From CAYXBG01 sp964463145 (GTDB lineage Bacteria > Acidobacteriota > UBA6911 > RPQK01 > CBDAPI01), in NCBI GenBank assembly GCA_964463145.1, contig CAYXBG010000008.1, positions 1 through 37,994 on the forward strand: a DNA stretch of 37,994 nucleotides, read 5' to 3'. Position numbers and translations under genes: made by a program. The notes beneath the pieces were generated by a model, which was not told the origin of the DNA, ran no database searches, and saw nothing but the letters and a program-made list of their open reading frames with translations. Position 1 is the first letter of the stretch, and each line of letters starts with the position of its first letter. Below, in pieces: positions 24,965 through 33,419 of the stretch.

Positions 24965-26695
24965 TCACCCCGATATGAACAAATCCTTGCCGTCTGCAGC
25001 ATCTCTACCCGCGGGAGTAATAATTGTTTTTTGATCTATAACGATCTTACGACCAGAAGCCAAAGCATTGCGAACATCATCCTCACAAACAAAATCAGTA
25101 GGTGGCCCCCAATCGGGTTGCCCAAATCTGACCTGGGAAGGACGATCATCCACAGAGTTGACCCTCAAGTCGTTGGTGTCAGATAAGGAGCCTTTTTCTT
25201 TTACATAGGCTTCAACCACCGAACGAACGGTTTCCCTCAGATCTCCTTCATCAACCTGCCCCTCTTCCAAACTCTCCTGTTTTAATTCAGAACTCTTCGA
25301 GTCGATTTCTTCAGCTTGTTCAAATGAGATGGAGGCAAGTGGACGGGTTTCAAACGCCAGTCGTCTGACATTAATCAAGTGAAGCGGTGTAATGTTATCG
25401 GATGTAATGTTTCCCCCAGGCGTCCCACACCCGAGAGTCAACGACGGTGGAACTCCAGTAGTTAGACCAACAGAGCCATGGGTTGAAGGCGTATTGACAC
25501 ATACCCTGTAAGCAGGCTTATGTAAGCCGAATTCCATAATGATCTCTTGGTCATTGGAATGGATTGACATGGTATGCCCCAGGCCTCCAAAGGAGAGGAT
25601 ATCAATGCAACGTTGGCAGGCAGCCTCCCAACCATTTTCTACATAAAGGGCTAGGATCGGGGAGAGCTTCTCCATCGAAAGTGGATGCTCTCGACCGACT
25701 CCTTGTAAACGAACAACTAAGCAGACAACATCTGATTCGATCGAAAACCCTGCCATTTCTGAAATCTTCTGAGGGGATTGACCGACAACATCCGAGTTCA
25801 GGCGCCCTTCTGGGGTCACCACAACCTTCTCGAGAAGAGCTTTTTCCTCCTCTGTAACGATATAAGCTTTGTTAAGTCCTAACTCCTTAATTACTTCTTG
25901 CTCTACAGGCGCATCACAAATCAGTGCCTGCTCTGAGGAACAGAGCAATCCGTTATCAAAAGTTTTCCCTGCAATAACATCTTTTACAGCCTTCTCTACG
26001 TCTGCTGTCTTTTCAATGAAAGCGGGAACATTCCCAGGACCAACACCAAAAGCCGGTTTCCCCGAGGAATAGGCCGCTTTCACCAGACCGGGGCCTCCTG
26101 TGGCCAAAATCATGCGGGTGCGTTTATGTCGCATCAACTCCGCCGTGCCTTCCAGAGTAACATTCTCCATCCAACCGATGGAGTGCTCAGGAGCCCCCGC
26201 TTTGATAGCTGCTTCATTCATAATACGCGCTGTTTCAACGGTACACTTCACCGCCTGAGGATGTGGGGATACAACGATTGGATTGCGGCCCTTAATGGCT
26301 GCTAGTATCTTGAAAATAGTTGTTGAAGTAGGGTTGGTTGTCGGAACAATCGCTGCGATCAAGCCAACGGGAACACCGATATCGATAACATTCTTGTCTT
26401 TGTTCTCGGCGATAACACCACAAGTTTTGAGACTACGGATGTAACGATAGATATCCGTGGAAGCAAAAAGATTCTTGATCGTCTTGTCAGAAACCTTCCC
26501 TCGCCCGGTTTCTTCCACTGCCAACCTGGCGAGCTCTTCCGCAGATCCACGGACGGCACCAGCCATGGCCTCCACGATGGCATCGATCTGTTTTTGATCT
26601 AACTGAGCCAGACCCAGGCCAGCCCGCTCTCCAGATTTGAGCAGAAGACGGGCCTCTTGGATGGACAAAAGATCTATGTCTTTAAGCTGAACCAA
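24965..26695 (-). CDS. Microcompartment acylating aldehyde dehydrogenase with C-terminal extension
   Basis: Converts an aldehyde, CoA and NAD to an acyl-CoA, as EutE and PduP do inside microcompartments. The dehydrogenase core covers about 1-455: the NAD-binding region has IAAIVPTTNPTSTTIFK, and the catalytic cysteine is Cys252 in FDNGLLCSSEQ. The 120-residue extension contains a likely encapsulation peptide at about 485-501 (DLRETVRSVVEAYVKEK, amphipathic), a linker, and a tail at 535-576 (VCEDDVRNALASGRK...ITPAGRDAA) that recalls the N-terminus of EutQ. The start is TTG, 7 bases after the shell protein stop, with a weak ribosome binding site. The aldehyde substrate is unknown because no signature enzyme is nearby. 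Confidence 0.88.
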   Translation of the reverse strand: MVQLKDIDLLSIQEARLLLKSGERAGLGLAQLDQKQIDAIVEAMAGAVRGSAEELARLAVEETGRGKVSDKTIKNLFASTDIYRYIRSLKTCGVIAENKDKNVIDIGVPVGLIAAIVPTTNPTSTTIFKILAAIKGRNPIVVSPHPQAVKCTVETARIMNEAAIKAGAPEHSIGWMENVTLEGTAELMRHKRTRMILATGGPGLVKAAYSSGKPAFGVGPGNVPAFIEKTADVEKAVKDVIAGKTFDNGLLCSSEQALICDAPVEQEVIKELGLNKAYIVTEEEKALLEKVVVTPEGRLNSDVVGQSPQKISEMAGFSIESDVVCLVVRLQGVGREHPLSMEKLSPILALYVENGWEAACQRCIDILSFGGLGHTMSIHSNDQEIIMEFGLHKPAYRVCVNTPSTHGSVGLTTGVPPSLTLGCGTPGGNITSDNITPLHLINVRRLAFETRPLASISFEQAEEIDSKSSELKQESLEEGQVDEGDLRETVRSVVEAYVKEKGSLSDTNDLRVNSVDDRPSQVRFGQPDWGPPTDFVCEDDVRNALASGRKIVIDQKTIITPAGRDAADGKDLFISG

Positions 26696-26702
26696 TACTT
26701 AA

Positions 26703-26990
26703 TTACTTGGCGGGAGAAAGCCGGGGCAAAATCTTTTCCACCTCTTGGTGGGGTCGTGGAATAACGTGCACACTTATCAGCTCTCCCACTCTCCTAGCGG
26801 CAGCAGCACCAGCATCCGTGGAAGCTTTAACCGCCCCCACATCTCCTCGCACCAGAACAGTGACGTATCCAGCACCAACATACTCTTTGCCCAAAAGTAC
26901 TACGTTGGCTGCCTTAACCATGGCATCTGCAGCTTCGACAGCTCCGATGAAACCCCTAGTTTCAACCAAGCCAAGAGCCTCTAGTGACAT
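26703..26990 (-). CDS. Bacterial microcompartment hexameric shell protein (BMC-H)
   Basis: A single-domain BMC shell protein of 95 residues, of the PduA/EutM/CcmK type, that forms the hexagonal tiles of a protein organelle. Nearly every family landmark is present: ALGLVETRGFIGAVEAADA, VLLGKEYVGAGYVTVLVRGD and the closing HVIPRPHQEVEKILP. The conserved edge lysine that joins neighbouring hexamers is in AADAMVKAANV (Lys27). AGGAGGT precedes the ATG by 6 bases. No pentameric vertex protein or trimeric shell protein is in the window, so it cannot make a closed shell alone. Confidence 0.97.
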   Translation of the reverse strand: MSLEALGLVETRGFIGAVEAADAMVKAANVVLLGKEYVGAGYVTVLVRGDVGAVKASTDAGAAAARRVGELISVHVIPRPHQEVEKILPRLSPAK

Positions 26991-27018
26991 AGGTCAACCT
27001 CCTGCATGATTAAGGCGT

Positions 27019-27047
27019 AAACTATCATGGAGCCTCTGACAGGTCAA
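27019..27047 (-). promoter_or_regulatory. Candidate promoter of the shell protein operon
   Basis: On the minus strand, TTGACC (27042-27047) is followed after 17 bases by TAGTTT (27019-27024), with a TG one base before the -10 box. The -35 box is a 5 of 6 match; the -10 is only 3 of 6, helped by the TG extension. It lies about 28 bases before the shell protein start and would drive shell protein, dehydrogenase and perhaps the genes beyond. Confidence 0.4.
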
Positions 27048-27189
27048 ACAAGTCGCAAGGGTTATATACTATTAAGAGTAATAATTTTAGGGTAAATTCG
27101 GTGTCTCTTTTATTAGACGAGCACTCATTTACCGACAGTTCTAGGCCTACCAGGCCTTAGATAAACCCTGATGTACTGGGAATAAAATC

Positions 27190-27597
27190 GTGATAGGCCT
27201 AAAAGATCCAAAGATAGCTCAAGAGATTGAAAGAATTAGGCAAATATACCAGGATGATGTCATTACGAGGCCCTGCAGAAAAATCACACTTTTGGGACGC
27301 AAATGTAGCCCCAAGATAATCTATACTTTTTTAGGATTCGAGTTGAAGATGGGGCGACTGAGGCTGAGCTGCCCAGATATGGGGACGGCCCGCTACCTGA
27401 AGGTTTTTGCGGAACTAGGCATGAAATACATCTCATTGCCCTACGATCCCAGTCACAGTGTCCTCTTGGCTACTGGACTAGAACACGCAATGGACCGGAT
27501 CAAAGAACACCTGCTCGCATCCAAGCTCCCCCCAGATACCCACTCTAGAACCATGCGCCAAATCTACCGCAGCATCCGCGAAAAGCTAGACACCTAG
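27190..27597 (+). CDS. Conserved hypothetical protein, 135 residues
   Basis: I do not recognise this family. The protein starts with a charged helix (DPKIAQEIERIRQIYQDD), has probable alternating strands and helices through the middle (ITLLGRKCSPKIIYTFLGFE, SCPDMGTARYLKVFAELGM), and a basic helical C-terminus (TMRQIYRSIREKL). There are three cysteines (29, 39, 61), no signal peptide and no membrane helix. The start is a GTG with a poor ribosome binding site. No in-frame ATG exists before the conserved-looking middle. It is divergent from the shell protein operon and convergent with ogt. Length and amino-acid usage look like a real gene. Confidence 0.6.
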   Translation: MIGLKDPKIAQEIERIRQIYQDDVITRPCRKITLLGRKCSPKIIYTFLGFELKMGRLRLSCPDMGTARYLKVFAELGMKYISLPYDPSHSVLLATGLEHAMDRIKEHLLASKLPPDTHSRTMRQIYRSIREKLDT

Positions 27598-27602
27598 TAT
27601 TT

Positions 27603-28154
27603 CTAGCGCTTGGAACATCCTCTCACGAAAAACTTTTTAGGCTTGTTGGTACGATCTCGCCTTATCTCCAATCCCTCCAGTTTCAAGAGGGTGATTTTCA
27701 CATCCAAACCACCCGAAAATCCTACCATCTCCTTATTTGATCCGATAACCCGATGACATGGAAGAAATATAGGCAAAGGGTTCGCTCTGATGGCTGCTCC
27801 CACCGCCCGAGCGGACTTTGGACGATCAATCGATGAAGCAAGTTCTTGATAGCTAACAACCGTCCCGTAAGGGATCCGTGCCAGGTGATTCCAGACCTGT
27901 TGCTGGAAAGAAGAGCCCTTCAGATCAAGAGATATATCGAATCCGTTGGGCAAACTCTCTTCGAAATAGGAGTTAAGCTGGCCGCTCGCAAGTTTCAATA
28001 TGGTACTGGTTCCCCGGGGACAACTGTCACACATCCAGGCCGGACCCCCCTCAATTGATTGTCCAGGTAAGAGTACCCGGCAAAGTCCTCGATTACTGGC
28101 TAAGAGTTCAACTTTACCCACTGGCGTCTCAACTATCATAGAAATAATTCGCAT
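27603..28154 (-). CDS. ogt: Methylated-DNA--protein-cysteine methyltransferase
   Basis: Repairs O6-alkylguanine by moving the alkyl group to its own cysteine. The active site is PCHRV with Cys133. The DNA-binding region RAVGAAIRANPLPIFLPCHRVIG, split here as RAVGAAIRANP and LPIFLPCHRV, has the expected arginine finger and Asn. The closing motif is GFSGGLDVKITLLKLEG. I chose the ATG at 28154, preceded by AGGGGGAA, giving 183 residues. The longer frame to 28256 would overlap the divergent transporter gene. The C-terminal 20 residues are unusually basic (RRDRTNKPKKFFVRGCSKR). Confidence 0.93.
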   Translation of the reverse strand: MRIISMIVETPVGKVELLASNRGLCRVLLPGQSIEGGPAWMCDSCPRGTSTILKLASGQLNSYFEESLPNGFDISLDLKGSSFQQQVWNHLARIPYGTVVSYQELASSIDRPKSARAVGAAIRANPLPIFLPCHRVIGSNKEMVGFSGGLDVKITLLKLEGLEIRRDRTNKPKKFFVRGCSKR

Positions 28155-28194
28155 CCAATTCCCCCTAGAGAGTTCATCAGTTAAGATCTCGTGG

Positions 28195-29598
28195 ATGGAC
28201 AAGAGAAACTTCCTGATTCTACTCCTTGGAGTAGCAGTCTTGCTGCTCGTAGCCAATCTGTTGAAGCCCTCTACAATTGAGCCGAACCAATGGCAAGTCT
28301 TGATCCTGTTTATAGGAGTCGTTCTAACAGTACTTTGGAATCGTTATCACGTAACAGTGGTAATTCTGATGAGCTTGGCGATCGGGATGTCCTTAGGATT
28401 GATGACAACCGCTCAGGCTCTCCACGGTTACTCATCAACTGTCACCTGGATCATTGTTGCCTCGTTCCTCTTCGCAAAAGGTTTCGTGAAGACCGGGCTC
28501 GGTCGTAGAATCGCCTTACTATTTATCCGAACCCTAGGGACAAACTCACTTCGGCTTGGTTATTCTCTAGCCTTGACCGACGCCGCACTGGCCCCTGTAA
28601 CCGCCTCGAATACGGCACGCGCCGGAGGAATCACTTTCCCTATTTCCCGCTCTCTAGCTCGGGAATTAGGCTCCAGGCCAGGACCCACCGCAAGGAAAAT
28701 TGGTGGTTACCTCCTTCTGACTACTTTTCAGGCTAACGTCGTCACCAGTGCAATTTTTTTGACTGCTATGGCTGCCAATGGCCTCTCTGTTCAGTTCGCC
28801 AAGGAAGTAGCGGGCGTTGAAATCAGTTGGGTTCTTTGGTTTCAGGCTGCCATTCTGCCAGGCATCATATCTCTTATGATTACCCCAGCGATCATCCATT
28901 GGCTATATCCTCCTACACTAACCGAGACGCCTCAGGCGACCAAGTTCGCGAAAAACGAACTGAAAGTCCTCGGCCCAATGAGCCAAAACGAAAAAATCCT
29001 CCTAGTTGTCTTCCTTATCCTAGCGACCACTTGGGCTACTTCATTTATTCATGGTATTAGCACATTGGGAGCGGCACTATCGGCACTATCGATCTTGCTC
29101 TTACTGGGAGTGTTACACCCCAAAGACATATCCGGAGAATCTTCAGCTTGGGAAACTCTACTCTGGTTCGGAGGTTATATTTCTCTGGCCGGAACGTTGT
29201 CGGATACTGGCCTAATGAAGGAACTGGCAGCCGCATCGGAGAAAATCTTACAAGGCTGGGATCCTAATGTCAGTCTTTTGGTTCTCGTTGTTCTCTATAT
29301 GTATCTACACTATGCATTTGCCAGTATGACGGCCCAGATAATAGCACTCTATTCCACCTTCCTAACCCTCGCTGTAGTTGCCGGATGCGACCCTGTTATA
29401 TCCGCACTTCTGTTCTGTTTCCTCTCTAGCCTCTACGGTTGTTTGACACATTACGGAGACGGTGCCGCTCCAATTTTTTTTGGGGCCGGATATATCGAGA
29501 TTAAAGATTGGTGGAAAGTAGGATTCGCACTCTCCCTATTTCATCTCGGAGTCTGGTTCGGACTAGGTCTTCTTTGGTGGAAGTTCCTAGGTCTCTGA
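28195..29598 (+). CDS. DASS-family anion transporter (CitT-like dicarboxylate carrier)
   Basis: A 467-residue inner-membrane carrier of the divalent anion:sodium symporter family (SLC13-like, CitT/SODiT1 branch), moving dicarboxylates such as malate or 2-oxoglutarate. Around a dozen hydrophobic segments are visible. The duplicated substrate motifs are present: SNTARAGGITFPI in the first half and SLYGCLTHYGDGAAPIFFG in the second. The C-terminus GVWFGLGLLWWKFLGL matches the family ending. I chose the ATG at 28195 (MDKRNFLILLLG) because the upstream frame runs through the divergent ogt gene. Its ribosome binding site is weak. Only 40 bases separate it from the ogt start. Confidence 0.87.
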   Translation: MDKRNFLILLLGVAVLLLVANLLKPSTIEPNQWQVLILFIGVVLTVLWNRYHVTVVILMSLAIGMSLGLMTTAQALHGYSSTVTWIIVASFLFAKGFVKTGLGRRIALLFIRTLGTNSLRLGYSLALTDAALAPVTASNTARAGGITFPISRSLARELGSRPGPTARKIGGYLLLTTFQANVVTSAIFLTAMAANGLSVQFAKEVAGVEISWVLWFQAAILPGIISLMITPAIIHWLYPPTLTETPQATKFAKNELKVLGPMSQNEKILLVVFLILATTWATSFIHGISTLGAALSALSILLLLGVLHPKDISGESSAWETLLWFGGYISLAGTLSDTGLMKELAAASEKILQGWDPNVSLLVLVVLYMYLHYAFASMTAQIIALYSTFLTLAVVAGCDPVISALLFCFLSSLYGCLTHYGDGAAPIFFGAGYIEIKDWWKVGFALSLFHLGVWFGLGLLWWKFLGL

Positions 29599-29638
29599 CA
29601 CATCAAAACAGGGTATTGTGGTACCGGCTGTCGAGCAA

Positions 29639-30556
29639 CTATGCCCTCGGGTGGAACTTCGCGTATACCTGCCTGAGCCGATCACGAGTCACGTGGGTGT
29701 ATATTTGACTGGTCGATATGTCCGCATGCCCGAGCATTAGCTGGAGAGCTCGGAGATCAGCACCATTAGCCAGAAGATGTGTGGCAAAGCTGTGGCGTAA
29801 CATATGAGGGCCAAGCTTGCCCTCCCATCCCAATTCTCGGGCATATCGATTGAGCAGCATCCAGAAATATTGCCTACTCATAGACTTCCCTTGCTGGGTC
29901 AGAAAGACAAATCCGGAAGTCCCTTTTTTCAAGAGCTGGGGTCTCGCGACTTCTAAATAACTGTCAAGAAATCGCCCTGCTGTATCGCCGTAAGGTACGA
30001 TTCTCTCCTTGTTCCCCTTGCCAATAGGTCGGACAATCTCTTTTTCAAGATCGAGATCAGTTACCTTCAAGTTCACTAACTCACTAACTCTCAATCCAGT
30101 AGCATAAAGCAGCTCCAGCATGCACCTATTTCTCAACCCTTGACGCTTCATCAGGTCAGGCTGCTCAAGCAATTGCTCGACTTGTGACCCAGTCAAATAC
30201 TTGGGCAAAACCTGCCAGGTACGTGGAGAATCTAAGTTCTCAGTCGGGTCCGCCGGCAGGTACCCATCTATCAACAAAAACCGGAAGAATGACTTCAGGC
30301 TCGCGATTTTTCGTTTGACCGAAGGAGGCGAAAGGTCTTGATAAAGTGTTTGGAGATAGACAGATAGATGATCTCGATTGACTCGCTGGATTCCCAAATC
30401 ACCAGCTTCTAGATATTTGAGGAACCTTCTGAGATCAATTCCATAGGCAGAGACTGTATTTTGTGCCAACCCCTTTTCCACCCGAAGGTAATCGAGAAAT
30501 GACCCCAAATACCTTTCTGCCTCAGCTTTTTTTATCTCTGATTTTTCCGTTGCCAC
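29639..30556 (-). CDS. xerD: Site-specific tyrosine recombinase XerD
   Basis: Resolves chromosome dimers at dif sites with a partner XerC. The N-terminal SAM-like core-binding domain covers 12-105. The catalytic residues are all present: Arg156 (GLRVSEL), Lys180 (GKGNKE), His251 and Arg254 (HMLRHSFATH), His277 (LGHADI) and the nucleophile Tyr286 (IYTHV). At 305 residues it matches XerC/XerD length, and the C-terminus favours XerD. The start is a GTG inside the end of murJ, with a 25-base overlap. No attachment site or phage genes are near, so it is a housekeeping recombinase rather than an integrase. Confidence 0.92.
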   Translation of the reverse strand: MATEKSEIKKAEAERYLGSFLDYLRVEKGLAQNTVSAYGIDLRRFLKYLEAGDLGIQRVNRDHLSVYLQTLYQDLSPPSVKRKIASLKSFFRFLLIDGYLPADPTENLDSPRTWQVLPKYLTGSQVEQLLEQPDLMKRQGLRNRCMLELLYATGLRVSELVNLKVTDLDLEKEIVRPIGKGNKERIVPYGDTAGRFLDSYLEVARPQLLKKGTSGFVFLTQQGKSMSRQYFWMLLNRYARELGWEGKLGPHMLRHSFATHLLANGADLRALQLMLGHADISTSQIYTHVTRDRLRQVYAKFHPRA

Positions 30557-32112
30557 AATAATTCCAGCTCTTCAAGCCCCAACAGCCGACCCATTATCAG
30601 ATATGTCACAATACCCGAGACGATGGAAACACTCAGTACTACAACTTCCCCACTGAAAGTGACGGCCAGGGATGCAGTCAGGCTGTAGATCAACCACACC
30701 AAAACACCCATAATCATCGAGGCCAGAGACGCCTTCAAACAGGTCGCCATGACCCCCAAATCGCGGAACGATCCTAGTTTTCGAGAAAAGCGGGATGCCA
30801 GAAAACTCAGGTTCACAATCAGTGCGATAGCCGTTCCCAAGGCCAATCCAAGATACTCATAACCTTTAGGAAAAAAGACGAGTATGAAGACAAGATTCAG
30901 GGCAATGTGTAGAAGTGCGGTAGCAACACTTATGCGTACAGGGGTCTTGGTATCGGAAAGGGCATAAAAAGTCGGCACGTATACTTTTACACAACTGTAA
31001 GCCACTAACCCTAAACAGTAGAGCATTAGGGCATTTGCCGTCTGCTGTGTATCGAATGCTGAAAACTCCCCTCGTTCGAAAATAACGCTCACAATCGGAT
31101 TTGCTAACACTATAATTCCAACTGTAGAAGGAATAGCCAAAGCTAGTACCATCTTAAGGGAGTCAGCGACTGTTTCCTTTAGAGCCCCGAGGTTCTTGCG
31201 GGCTGCATGGACTGACACATCACGAAGATTTACGATTCCTACAGCAACTCCGAAGAGCCCGATAGGCAGATAGATAATTCTGAAGGCGAAATTGAGCCAA
31301 GAAACAGGCCCATCGCCAAGAGTCGATGCCAGCATAGTATTAACCATTACAGCCATCTGAGTGGCTCCTACACCAACAATGGCAGGGCCAATAAGAGTAG
31401 CAATACGGAGTAATTCAGAATTTTTAAAATCTATAACGAAATGGAATCGAAACCCGAGGGCTCGCATCGAAGGCAGTTGCACTAAAAGCTGAAGAGCTCC
31501 CCCCAATACGGCCCCTCCCCCAACAGCATATACGGCGGGAATCCCACGATTCTCAAGTGCTGGTGCTACGACAAAAACCGAGAGAATAATGGCCAGATTA
31601 AAAAAGGCCGTTGTAATTGCGGGCAGAAAAAACCTGTCAAAAGTGTTTAGCACGCCCGTGGCTATAGAGGCCAGCGCCACTAACAACAGAAAAGGAGAAA
31701 TTATCTTCACAAGGTTAGAAGTTAGCTCAACTTTCCCCTCGATTTCCCCAAATCCAAAAACAAAAACACTAACTAACTCATCCGAAAACACGAAGAACAG
31801 TATGGCCAAGACTCCGAGGGCAATTGTGAGTGTACTCATCAACATGTTGACCAAGCACCAGGCCTGATGTCGGCCGTCCCGGGTCAAGACGCGACTGAAA
31901 GTTGGAATAAAAGCCGAGCTCAGGGCTCCTTCAGCCACTAAATCTCTGAGCATACCTGGGATTCGGAATGCTGCCACCCAAGCATCCATTGTCGCAGATG
32001 CACCGAACGCCGCTGCCAAAACCAACTCCCTGACGAGTCCCAGGGCACGGCTTATAAGAACAGCCAGGCTTACACGACTTGCGGCTCGAGCAACTCTCGT
32101 ATTTTTGGACAT
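30532..32112 (-). CDS. murJ: Lipid II flippase MurJ
   Basis: A MOP-superfamily membrane protein that moves lipid II to the outer face of the inner membrane for peptidoglycan synthesis. It has 526 residues with about 14 hydrophobic segments. Diagnostic stretches are VLISRALGLVRELVLAAAFG, DAWVAAFRIPGMLRDLVAEGALSSAFIP (read as two motifs, DAWVAAFRIP and GALSSAFIP), and VFERGEFSAFDTQQTANAL, with the MurJ arginines in the first and last. It begins an operon with xerD. The 213 bases before it, shared with the divergent lpxD, hold no other gene. Confidence 0.95.
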   Translation of the reverse strand: MSKNTRVARAASRVSLAVLISRALGLVRELVLAAAFGASATMDAWVAAFRIPGMLRDLVAEGALSSAFIPTFSRVLTRDGRHQAWCLVNMLMSTLTIALGVLAILFFVFSDELVSVFVFGFGEIEGKVELTSNLVKIISPFLLLVALASIATGVLNTFDRFFLPAITTAFFNLAIILSVFVVAPALENRGIPAVYAVGGGAVLGGALQLLVQLPSMRALGFRFHFVIDFKNSELLRIATLIGPAIVGVGATQMAVMVNTMLASTLGDGPVSWLNFAFRIIYLPIGLFGVAVGIVNLRDVSVHAARKNLGALKETVADSLKMVLALAIPSTVGIIVLANPIVSVIFERGEFSAFDTQQTANALMLYCLGLVAYSCVKVYVPTFYALSDTKTPVRISVATALLHIALNLVFILVFFPKGYEYLGLALGTAIALIVNLSFLASRFSRKLGSFRDLGVMATCLKASLASMIMGVLVWLIYSLTASLAVTFSGEVVVLSVSIVSGIVTYLIMGRLLGLEELELLWQRKNQR

Positions 32113-32325
32113 AGGGCCTGAAGGTAAGCTAGCCGGCAGGTCATCTAACGGCCTTTCGCAGTCGCATCCTCCTATTAGTGGCAGGGGGCCTCATGCGTCG
32201 GCCCATAACCAACAAAAGAGGTTAGTCTGGTCACATCTACCTCTTTAACTCCGACAGCACAACTATCGCTCCCTGAACCTGTTAAGTTATCATTCCCATC
32301 TGAACAACAGAATAGAGAGACCGTT

Positions 32326-33372
32326 ATGAAGCTTGACGCCATTGCACAACACTTGGATTGCCTGTTAGCCGGTGACGGGAATGTTGAGATTAAGGGATTG
32401 GCAGGAATCGAAGATGCTGGACCAGATGAACTAACCTTCCTTGCCAACCTCAAGTATGTAAAAAAACTTAAGAATTGCAGGGCAGGGGCAATAATTGTAT
32501 CCCCCAATGCCCCCGAGACAAAAATCCCTCATCTGGTCTCTAAAAACCCATATTTATCCTTCGCTCGAGCAGTCAAACTTTTTCACGAGCCTTTGGAACC
32601 GACCCCGGGTATTCACCCTACAGCATCGATAGCCGCAACCGCCCAACTTGGAGAAGACTATTCAATCGGAGCGAATGTGGTCATTGGGGAAGGTGTTCGC
32701 ATCGGGGACCGTGCAATACTGCATCCCAACGCAACCATTTACCCTCATGTCCAGATTGGCGATGACTTTTTAGCACATAGCCAGGTCGTTGTTAGAGAGC
32801 AAAGTGTGATCGGAGATCGCGTCTCTCTCCAGAATGGAGCTGTCATAGGCGGAGATGGGTTTGGGTTCGCACCGACCGAGGACGGCAGCTTTGAAAAAAT
32901 CACACAGGCCGGTATCGTTATCTTGGAAGATGACGTTGATATAGGATCCAATACCTGTATCGATCGGGCTACCATTGGTGAAACACGTATAAAATCGGGC
33001 ACTAAGATTGATAACCTAGTCCAGATCGGCCACGGATCGGTCGTTGGCGAAAACACTGCTCTGGCGGCCCAAGTAGGCTTGGCGGGCAGCACAAAGGTAG
33101 GGAATCGCGTAATGCTAGGAGGCCAAGTAGGTGCAGCGGGGCACTTGACTATCGAGGATGACGTCATTGCAATAGCACAAACGGGTATAGCAAAAGACGT
33201 CAAGGCTGGCAGTCGGATTTCCGGCTCCCCAGAACTAGATGTCAGAGTATGGAGAAAAAACTACTACGTTCTACAGAGACTCCCCGAGCTTTTGCGCCGC
33301 GTTCGAAATTTAGAGCGTCAACTTGGCGAGGACAATAGAGTCAAAAAAGATACAGGGCCCTCAGATACTTAA
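32326..33372 (+). CDS. lpxD: UDP-3-O-acylglucosamine N-acyltransferase
   Basis: The third step of lipid A synthesis: adds the N-linked acyl chain from acyl-ACP to UDP-3-O-acyl-glucosamine. An N-terminal uridine-binding domain (about 1-95, with GIEDAGPDELTFLAN) is followed by a left-handed beta helix of hexapeptide repeats from about 96 to 310. The catalytic histidine is His236 in VQIGHGSVV, and GGDGFGFAP at about 175-183 is the usual family motif. A short helical C-terminus follows. It has 348 residues, normal. The start has GAGAG 6 bases upstream. It stands alone here rather than beside lpxA and fabZ. Confidence 0.96.
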   Translation: MKLDAIAQHLDCLLAGDGNVEIKGLAGIEDAGPDELTFLANLKYVKKLKNCRAGAIIVSPNAPETKIPHLVSKNPYLSFARAVKLFHEPLEPTPGIHPTASIAATAQLGEDYSIGANVVIGEGVRIGDRAILHPNATIYPHVQIGDDFLAHSQVVVREQSVIGDRVSLQNGAVIGGDGFGFAPTEDGSFEKITQAGIVILEDDVDIGSNTCIDRATIGETRIKSGTKIDNLVQIGHGSVVGENTALAAQVGLAGSTKVGNRVMLGGQVGAAGHLTIEDDVIAIAQTGIAKDVKAGSRISGSPELDVRVWRKNYYVLQRLPELLRRVRNLERQLGEDNRVKKDTGPSDT

Positions 33373-33419
33373 GAAGATCCCAGCTTCTCACTAGAAAGCC
33401 CTCGGAAAAAATCCAACGT

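Noticed and set aside
29639..30556. Tyrosine recombinase as a sign of a mobile element
   Set aside because: It matches housekeeping XerD, is joined to murJ, and no attachment repeats or phage genes are nearby.
32745..33203. Open frame of 152 codons on the minus strand
   Set aside because: It is antisense to the hexapeptide repeats of lpxD; the Pro/Thr/Ser-rich product mirrors those codons.
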